21,813 nucleotides of DNA from Apostichopus leukothele (lineage: Eukaryota; Echinodermata; Holothuroidea; Aspidochirotida; Stichopodidae), in assembly GCA_010014835.2 (NCBI GenBank), contig JAAAKB020104380.1, forward strand, positions 1 through 21,813. The letters are read 5' to 3'. Below are positions 11,402 through 18,840 of the stretch, piece by piece. The first letter of the stretch is position 1. Every line of letters begins with the position of its first letter. Below the pieces are notes generated by a model. That model was not told the origin of the DNA. It ran no database searches and was given only the letters and a program-made list of their open reading frames with translations. A program made the translations under genes and the position numbers.

Positions 11402-11780
11402 CTTGTAAATACGATAAGTGGATGACGCGAGGTCCGATTGATTTCATACTTGGGTGGTAGATCACCCATGATGAGTGATGGTCCCTAACTCCCTATTGTT
11501 TTTGGTGCCAGTCTCATTAATATTCATGAGTGGGCGATAGGAACTTCTTTAAATGTCAATATCTCCACAACCAATCCATCTGTCTGATATTGCTCAAACT
11601 TGGTTTAGTGCGATTGGCAAGAGGCCATGTGTGTGCGTAGGGTAGCCTATGCGTCCATGTAACTCATTATTATTCATGGGTGCAGACTGCGGAGCCTAAA
11701 CGTAATTTGGCATATTTTGGCTTGTGAACACTATAAGTGGGAGATGCAAGGTTCGATTGATATCATACATTTATGATTAC
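11402..11780. repeat. Degenerate tandem repeat of about 150-160 bp in the intron
   Basis: Related blocks recur through the intron. ataagtg followed by gattgat and tcatac occurs at about 11413 and again at about 11733, some 320 bp apart. ctcattaatattcatgagtg at 11513 matches ctcattattattcatgggtg at 11663, 150 bp later. A third relation, tcaaacttgg near 11594 to tcatacttgg near 11444, gives the same period. The block is therefore roughly two and a half diverged units. It is not obviously coding and has no assigned role. Confidence 0.5.
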
Positions 11781-12339
11781 CGATAGCCTCCAATATTAGT
11801 AGCTTGAATCCAAATGCTACAATTGCTCCAATCTTTTGTCACTTATACTGACTGATAGCCTAAATCATAAATTATGTTACCATTCTTCACCATGCCAATC
11901 AACATTGTACAATTTCAACTATTGTGAATCTTTCATAACTTTTGATGCGAGTTTATCATTCCTTATTGTTACTGTTGTTGTTGTATTCAGAAGAATAAAA
12001 AAGTGGTAAGCACCATACTGTAACTGGACTCTTTATCATTCATAGTGAGTACAATTGATTTATATGATTCTTAGCTCACTCTCAGCTCAGTCATATCATG
12101 AGCCTATGTGATGCATGCATTCTATTTATCTAGGCCCATCTGTTATTTCATTGATTTCTTATAATTATTTCTAATAACTATTCATACAGTGTCTGATGGA
12201 TCATAATGGCACTTGGCTATAACACGCCAGTTCACGGTGGCATAAAACGTGGTATGCTAATGATTAATGTTGAAGGTCGCTTGGGTGCACACAGGGACTA
12301 GAACCGCTATCACAAAAGTTGGTACATTCTTTCTTGCAG

Positions 12340-15300
12340 ACTTCTGTGTAAGGGAACCAGACACCAAGGAGACCTTGATGGTGGTGGTCGCCAGTGCATG
12401 TGCGTTGCACTTAGTTTCTTGGCATTACCGACTCCCAAAACAGCAACAGACGTTGATCGGAACCTGGAGATCGGAACCGACTTGTACAGAGACATTTGTA
12501 ATCACGGGGATTGCCTCTTGGCTAGTGAATTTCCAACAACAGTAAATCTTGATGGGAATGTGTATACAGTAGTCCAGGGGGAACCAAAGAGTGGCCTGAT
12601 GACGCAGTCACAAAATATCCATGAGGCGTTGTCATTAAATCTGCGGACAGCACTAGTCCAGTGCTTTGATGAATCTTTGACATGCATTTTCACAGTGGGG
12701 GATTCTCCAGGGTATTCAGTCGGCATAAAATTCAACAAAAGTTCTGAATCATATGTCATAAGTGATTCCCATAGCAGAAATGACAATGGGGAATCTGCAT
12801 CAGGTGGGAAAGCTGTTGTTTTGCGAGTGTCGTCATTAGATGCTCTTGTAAAATATTTGAATGACATGTCACATTCCTTGATGTTTTCTTCAGCTCAGCC
12901 ATTTGAGTGTGTGCCGCTGCAAATACATGTAAACAGTGATATGTCATGTGACGAGGAGGCAGAAATGGAACCCGAGGCTGACCCATCTGGATCTGGAAGA
13001 ACAACAACAGAAACTAGAGCCAACACTGACCCATCTGAATCTGGAAGAACAACAACAGAAACTAGAGCCGATGCTGACCCATCTGGATCTGGAAGAACAA
13101 CAACGGAAACTAGAGCCGACGCTGACCCATCTGGATCTGGAACTGAGGAAATAACAACGATTCCAGCATCATCACAGCAGCCAACTGACGAGACTGATAT
13201 AATGCACTTCAATCATGCAAATGCAACGGATGAACTGAAATATAAACTGATCTGCAACAGAGAGCCTGATGTTTCATTCAAGTTTCCTTCCAAGCCGTAC
13301 AAAGACAAACGCAAGAAATCTGGTTTCATGAACAGGTTTTGCTGCAGGGAATGGTTCCAGAAATTTGAATTCATATCCTATTCCAAAGCAGGTGATTCTC
13401 TCTATTGTCTAGCTTGTTGTCTGTTCCCGGATTCCGCACATCGAAGACCGAAGAAATTGGTCAGCGAAGGTTACCAGAATTGGAAGGACGCATGTAGCGA
13501 CTTGAAATCCCACTCAAACCATGAGTACCATCTCACGTCTATGGCAAAGTTCAAGGCCTTCAAGAAAACATACAAGAATCCAACAATGAGGATAGATTCT
13601 AAGCTGACTGATGCAGCCACTTGTCGCATTAAGGCAAACCGACAGGTATTATTTTCCATTGTTAAGTCACTTGAGTATTGTGGGCGACAAGGAATAGCAC
13701 TGCGAGGCCACCGAGATGATGATACCGTGAAAGGCAACAGCTTCAACAAAGGCAACTTTAAGGAGTTACTGACCTTCCGTGTGGATGCGGGCGATGATGT
13801 CCTGGGAGACCATCTACAAAACTGTGCCAAAAATGCTTCTTACACATCCAAAACATCACAAAACGAACTACTGCTGTGTATGAAGCAATACATACAAGAC
13901 ACAATAATTTCACAAATCAAAGCGCAAGTATTTGGGTCATACTATGGCATACAATGTGACGAAGTATCAGATGCCAGTAACTGGGAACAGCTCGGGATTG
14001 TCATCAGGTACATTGTTAATGGCACACCTGTTGAGCGACTTTTAGAATTTGTGGCTTGCGAAAGTATCACTGGTCAAGCGATATGTGACAGCATCATCAC
14101 AGCGTTAACAAAAGCAGGTCTTGATGTAAACATGTGTCGGTCTCAGACGATGGATGGGGCTGGCAACATGTCTGGTAAATATAACGGCTGTGCAGCTAAA
14201 TTTGCAGAGCAATCACCAAGAGCTTTGTATCATTATTGCAGCAGTCATGATCTGAATCTTGTGTTGTGCAAGAGTTGTCAAGTAAAGGAGATCCACATCA
14301 TGCTGGATACTCTCAAAACCTTGGGAATTTTTTTCAAGTATTCGCCAAAGCGCACAAGACGTCTTGAAAAGTCTGTAGAAGAGTTGAATGCCCAGAAACC
14401 AAAGGAGGACCAAATAACCAAAGCAAAATTCAAAGTTTTTTGTGAGACAAGGTGGGTGGAGAAGATCACGACGCTGCAAGTGTTCGAGGAATTGTATGAA
14501 CCCATCTTACAATGTCTCGAAGCCATCAGTTCTTTGGAACGTGGCTGGGACACGAAAGCTGTGACTGAGTCACATGGACTCCTGAAGGCCATAACTGACC
14601 CGACGTTTTTAGTTTCGTTCCAAGTCGCTCTGCACTTTTTTGGATATATCAGAGGACTCGCCACAAAGCTACAGGGTACCACCATGGATGTTGTACGTGC
14701 GTATGGGTTAATTGAAGCTGTCAAGGATTGTATATCTACATCAAGACGGGATGACGAGGAATATGACAGGGTCTTTGCAAAGTGTGAAGAGATGGCAGAC
14801 GTGGCTGATGTAACTGTACAGCCACCTAGACGATGTGGGCGACAAACTCAGCGATCGAATGTCCCTGCAGACTCTCCAAGCCAGTACTTCAAACGATCCA
14901 TCTACATCCCATTTGTCGACTCGCTCTCCCAACAGTTTGACTTGCGTTTCAATGGCTTGACCGAGAAAGCAATCCGAGCAATGTTCTTGCTCCCCAGTCT
15001 ATTAGATCAGTTGGATCCTCCGTCAGTCAATGATATCATTGAGTTTTATAGAGAAGATATCCCACACTATAGGTCATTCCATCAGGAGCTTGCCTTGTGG
15101 AGGAAACTTTGGAACAATTCCCAGTCTGAGCTTCCACGGGATGTCGTGTCCACATTACAGGATGAAAGAACATGTCCGATCATATATCCCTGCATTACGA
15201 AGATCTTGCATCTGGTGCTGTTAACGTCAGTAACTTCTAGTGGTGTTGAACGAGCGAATTCGGCTTTGAAGTACGTAAAAAACTGCTTCAGAAGCACTAT

Positions 15301-15433
15301 GGGCGAAGATCGCTTCAATGCCCTAACTCTGATCTATGTTCACAAGGACATCCCAATCGACGTCGACAAAGTGATCGATATCTTTGCTCGTAAAAATCCA
15401 CGGAAGATGCTGTTAACGAATCCTTTGGAGTAG
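12340..15433 (+). CDS. hAT transposase with N-terminal herpesvirus-DUB-like cysteine protease (exon 2)
   Basis: With exon 1 this gives 1052 residues. The acceptor at 12339 is preferred to the first Met at 12398 because the 19 codons before it encode HQGD and GGGRQC, the expected start of a C76-like (herpes tegument type) deubiquitinase fold. Candidate active residues are Gln31, Cys41, Asp164 and His166 (ISDSHSRN). The protease spans about 29-210. Residues 233-290 are a Ser/Thr-rich linker with 16-residue repeats. A TTF-type zinc finger follows at about 345-420 (C378/C381 with His413, His416, His419). The DUF4371/hAT catalytic core has D562 (IQCDEVSD), D627 (TMDGAGNMSG), a C-x2-H at 655-658 and Arg-Trp at 726-727. 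The C-terminal hAT dimerisation region carries E992 (SSGVERANSALK). By family, such transposases cut and paste DNA at terminal repeats in the nucleus. The protease role is unknown. No stop or frame break is seen, so the copy looks whole. Some relatives are domesticated, but terminal repeats argue for a transposon gene here. Confidence 0.85.
12980..13141 (+). repeat. 48-bp in-frame tandem repeat (16 residues, about 3.4 copies)
   Basis: Units start at 12980, 13028 and 13076, with a partial unit at 13124. Each full unit encodes DPSGSGRTTTETRADA or a near variant. The copies are nearly identical in DNA, so copy number probably varies between insertions. It forms a flexible linker between the protease domain and the zinc finger/transposase part. 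Confidence 0.9.
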
Positions 15434-16975
15434 CTGAGTCAGGTAAACGATTTTGTTGTTTTGGGTACTAGGTACTATTTTTTGGTTCTTGGTCTAGGAT
15501 AGAATGCAAGAATGTGGCATGTATGCCTGTATTACACAAGCGATGTTACTATTACGTTATACCCTGTATACAAGGGTAATTATAACAGGTTATTATTTGC
15601 GTCTAAAATAACTGCAGTCTGTCTTAAAAAGACTGCCAGATAGTAAATAGTAAAAGTACAAATAAGAAAGAAGAAAAATATAAACGTGGAAATGAGACAC
15701 CCGTCGTCGAGAAACTCAAGCATCTGAACCCATTTCAGTGTAATTGCACAATCGGCGCCCCATGGAATCATCCGCAACTGATCGATTCCCTACACTGCAA
15801 TCTGCGGATGCACCGCGCCTGCGGACTTGTGGATGGCACCTTTTGATAATCACATGTTCTCGATTTCGGCACCTTCGATTCGCTGCAGGTGCGCTTGGCA
15901 CTAGTGGATGGCTAGCTTTAGTCCCAAGTCCTGGCCCACTAGGTTGGGGGATCGACCTGAAACGCTTATCCGGTTGGAGTCTTGTATATTTGTAGCCAGC
16001 AGTTACTTTCTGACTGGCTGCGGTCATAATATTGGCCATGCCCTTAGGTCCATGTCGGACAAGTGGCCTGGCTATTACCTGTTAGTAGGCCTAATTTATA
16101 CCCACAGCACGTATTATTGGGTCGGTCACCCCATTCCCTGTGTTTGTATTACATAATCCCCCACCCCACCTGTTAAAGAGGCAAATTCGTCCGAAAACCC
16201 CCTATTAATAATAGTCGGCGCCGATTTGTTGTTCAAGTTATAAATTTATACTCAAAATTACAGCGTATTGCTCAGAGACCTGCACTAATAGAAAGAGCGT
16301 ATTTTATTCCCCCCTTAACTTAATTTGCGAGTTTCAGCTATGTGTGGCTCTCGTGCTGTACTATTTTTACCACATTACCAGGAAAATATACTTCGTAAGC
16401 CTTACCCACGCGAGTAATGGTAGAGTCCGATATTAATGAACGATATACCGGAGTTGTTACATTGACTTTGTGTATAGGCGATATACCGTATTGATATAAT
16501 CGTACAAATGACGCCGTTGCACGCCGTAGCGTGCTTACTAGACGACAAAGCCCCTTTAATATATTTTCCTATGAGTATAGGATGCCGAAATTGGGCATTA
16601 CAAATTACAGTAAGAGTATTTTGTGTGGCGCCATAATTAATATAAAGGGCCTGGGGAGGACGGCATTGATCGACGGCTTTGCCGTATGTAAATCTCCTTC
16701 CGTCGGGCCTCCCAAAAGTGATGGGGGTCAATAAAACGCTATCAAAACCGATTTTCCTCTCGCTGCCTTATTCTGTGTCAGAGTCCCTTATACTATTGGT
16801 GTTTGAGGACAATGCAAAACCTTACGAAGCATAGCTTCCGCTGATGCTTCATGTACCGTGGATTACCGTTGAGGACATCGACAGGAAGGATTATTTTGAG
16901 GGAGTCAATCTATGGCGATGAGTAGTTATGCAATTTCCGGGCATCTGGGTGACCATCAGACAATCTTTACGCTTC
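15434..16975 (+). other. 3' region of the transposon, no second gene seen
   Basis: After the stop codon come about 250 bp of AT-rich DNA, then a more GC- and CpG-rich block at about 15690-16140 that I cannot assign to any family, then AT-rich DNA again. Open frames of about 80-110 codons in the GC-rich block lack recognisable domains on either strand. The direct repeat CGATATACCG occurs at 16441 and 16479. A perfect 6-bp-arm hairpin (GCACGC/GCGTGC) lies near 16520-16535. Confidence 0.45.
16730..16735 (+). terminator. Possible polyadenylation signal AATAAA
   Basis: This is the first canonical AATAAA on the plus strand that I found downstream of the transposase stop codon, about 1.3 kb after it. 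It would give an unusually long 3' untranslated region; variant signals nearer the stop could be used instead. Confidence 0.25.
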
Positions 16976-17629
16976 GCGCCAGCCGATAGTGGCGCTCCGC
17001 ATAGATGGAGATATGGCGGAATCGCTTTTTAACTCTGACACGCCAATGCTGGGTAAATATCCTATGTTGAGATCCTGATTTTTTCCTGACTTACCCCAAA
17101 AAATTAGCTAAACATTTGCACGTTTACCAGGATTCAGACCAGCCCACGCACCATGGGCCAGAGTTAAAGTGTTGTTACAGGTTTTCTGAGGATGTCTAAA
17201 ACCAACATTTTCCCCACGCCACCTGTAGTGGCGCTCTGCTTAAATAACGACGCCGCAGTTTCCAGAAACCTACATGTGTCACTCCTGACATGAAAAAATG
17301 GTCACACACCAGAAGGTCGATTTCCAAAGTGTTATACCAACTGCAGGACATGCACCGCCAGTATGCGACCCTCGTCATGATAATACTTGGGGGATATTAT
17401 AGTGGGGCAAGATAATCGTTGGTCATCTTTAAATTAGCGTTTTATAGCAACAACCATTTTGTATAGATTCATTTTTTTTATCTGTTATCTAATTTTCAGG
17501 CATGAGATTCATTATTCGAGGCTGTGTGAATGTGGCCGATATCACTCGGCAAGTGCCGTTTCCGGCCATCTGGAGGGTTTTCAAAGCCAAAAATTTCGTT
17601 GTACGCTCCGCGCCAACTTAAGGTGGCGC
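16976..17629 (+). repeat. Three subterminal hairpin repeats (GCGCCA...TGGCGC)
   Basis: Three sites share a short stem-loop followed by a ctccgcttagat-like tail: GCGCCA/TGGCGC at 16976-16995, CGCCAC/GTGGCG at 17217-17233, and GCGCCA/TGGCGC at 17610-17629. The loops differ in sequence while both arms are kept. Copies one and three also share an upstream tttccgg-catctgg block (about 16935 and 17559). hAT transposases are known to bind repeated subterminal motifs, so these are candidate transposase-binding sites. Confidence 0.6.
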
Positions 17630-17650
17630 TCCGCTTAGATAGTAATGATC

Positions 17651-17695
17651 ACAACTCGGCGCCCCCCCTAAACGAAAATCCTGTATCCGCCCCTG
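17651..17695 (-). repeat. Right hAT terminal inverted repeat
   Basis: Read from the outer edge on the minus strand it begins CAGGGGCGGATACAGG, then attttcgttta and a G7 tract with GCGCC. The first 16 bp match the left terminus with two differences. The left end lacks the attttcgttta spacer in the same orientation, although its hairpin tail carries a similar word inverted. Confidence 0.65.
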
Positions 17696-17873
17696 ATTAC
17701 CCTTGATGTTCTGTCAGTATACATTGGGAGGTCATGTCTGTAGTCAACATATTACTCTGGATGTTCTGGTCAGTATGCATGGGGAGGTCATGCCTGTAGT
17801 CAACAGATTACTTTGGATGTTCTATCAGTATGCATGGGGAGGTAATGCCTGTAGTCAACATTTTACTTCGGGA
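17696..17873. repeat. 55-56-bp tandem repeat, three copies plus a fragment
   Basis: Units start at 17696, 17751 and 17807. Each begins attac, contains gatgttct and cagtatgcatggggaggt, and ends gtagtcaaca. A partial fourth copy (tttacttcggga) follows at 17862. The array begins at the exact base after the transposon terminus. Confidence 0.85.
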
Positions 17874-18300
17874 ATTTAGGATAAAGATAATGTATTATCA
17901 TTTTCATAATATATATAAGGGAAAATTATGAGTTTAGAAGTGAGCCCGTTGACATAATTGACCTCGAGGCCTGACCTCACCTCTCCGCGTCGAGCATATG
18001 GTTCAAGTATGGACCGATGGTTGGGTATACTTGACACAAAAAACGGTGCAACTGTTGTGAATGATGGGTCGAGGAAAGAGCTGAAAATTCGCAAACTCAA
18101 CAGGACTTTCATTCTAGCAAATGAACTCATGTACAAGGGATCATGTATTCGCATCACATTAGTACATAAACCATTGCGGCTCGTCGCCAATTGACCCCAA
18201 TTCCCGTTAAGCTATCATCCCGTTTATTATAATCGACTGCATAAATTTTGCACGACGTACAGCTCACGTACGTGCGAGGTAACGAACATTTAAAAACTAT
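17874..18300. other. Intergenic DNA, no gene supported
   Basis: Overlapping frames of 78 and 104 codons lie here on opposite strands. Neither shows a domain or splice context, so both are treated as chance. Confidence 0.4.
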
Positions 18301-18400
18301 TTTGATTGGTCAGTTTTCTAGCCTTGACGCTCCAATTCAATTGGTTAGAAACACTTACTACTAAACGTGCGCTGTTGTTCAAGTTGGTGTAAATACACCG
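18301..18400 (+). promoter_or_regulatory. CCAAT-rich candidate promoter of a right-hand host gene
   Basis: Three CCAAT-box cores lie within 40 bp: ATTGG at 18305-18309, CCAAT at 18332-18336 and ATTGG at 18340-18344. They sit in CpG-rich DNA with cacgtacgtg-type words just upstream (about 18265). Beyond about 18850 CpG becomes scarce toward the right, as expected for a plus-strand transcription unit starting here. A strong donor-like gtaagtatgt at 18839 could close a noncoding first exon. No TATA box is seen. The direction is inferred from the CpG pattern. Confidence 0.22.
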
Positions 18401-18840
18401 CAACAATAGCTTACCTTAGACAACTTCATATCATGACAGGGTTGATATAATAAAGCTTTATTAGCGACGATCACTTCGTCTGAAACGAAAGGAAACCCGG
18501 TGGAGTTCATATATTTGACATTGAGAGATGACATTTAAGAAGGAAGTTATTATCAGTGAAGGTATTATTCGACTACATACTGCAGAATATGTAGGCTAGC
18601 TCTACTGCAACTTGCACACTATTGACGGATCCTAGGCGCACCGACAGCAAAGGCCCATCTAGGCTATACTGCCTACAGAATCGGTAAGGTAGCTAGGCTA
18701 AGTGTAAATGAGGACAATAGCTAGCCTACTGTATACGGGTTTATTTAGTCATAACCATTGCTTTGAGTCTATACTGAGGTCAATAAGACACCGAAGAAAC
18801 TGCCGCAGAATAAAAAAGAAGAAAAAACATATAAAAAAGT

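Larger units (their letters stand above)
11007..12339 (+). other. Intron of the transposase gene
   Basis: The 1333-nt interval runs from gtatga at 11007 to a strong acceptor (cattctttcttgcag) ending at 12339. An in-frame stop at 12299-12301 just before the acceptor shows that exon 2 cannot simply extend upstream. The intron contains a TG microsatellite and a degenerate tandem repeat and shows no other coding signal. Confidence 0.6.
10268..17695 (+). mobile_element. hAT-superfamily DNA transposon with a protease-transposase gene
   Basis: The proposed element starts with CAGGCGCGGATTCAGG at 10268. It ends at 17695 with a sequence whose reverse complement is CAGGGGCGGATACAGG, giving 16-bp terminal inverted repeats with two mismatches. 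Both ends also carry a G7/C7 tract next to GCGC. Between them lies one open two-exon transposase gene on the plus strand (10942-15433), a 5' region of about 670 bp and a 3' region of 2.26 kb with three hairpin repeats. At about 7.4 kb it is long for a hAT element. The open transposase suggests a young or recently active copy. The flanking 8-mers (tagcgtac on the left, attaccct on the right) do not match, so either the insertion was rearranged or the two ends come from different elements. The superfamily call rests on the transposase; the exact borders are less certain. Confidence 0.7.

Noticed and set aside
12267-12545. 92-codon plus-strand frame overlapping the start of the transposase
   Set aside because: Different frame from the protease-transposase. 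It begins in the intron and has no domain.
12895-13212. Minus-strand frame with VVLPDPDGSASALVS repeats
   Set aside because: It is the antisense shadow of the 48-bp repeat in the transposase linker.
13471-14724. Several 88-148-codon minus-strand frames
   Set aside because: Antisense shadows of the transposase coding sequence.
15716-16039. 107-codon minus-strand frame in the GC-rich block of the transposon
   Set aside because: High GC with few stops explains it. An overlapping plus-strand frame is equally open and neither shows a known domain.
17696-17873. Tandem units considered as a CRISPR array
   Set aside because: Units are contiguous and diverged, with no spacers.
17876-18194. Overlapping 104-codon minus and 78-codon plus frames
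   Set aside because: Mutually antisense, no domain, no splice sites.
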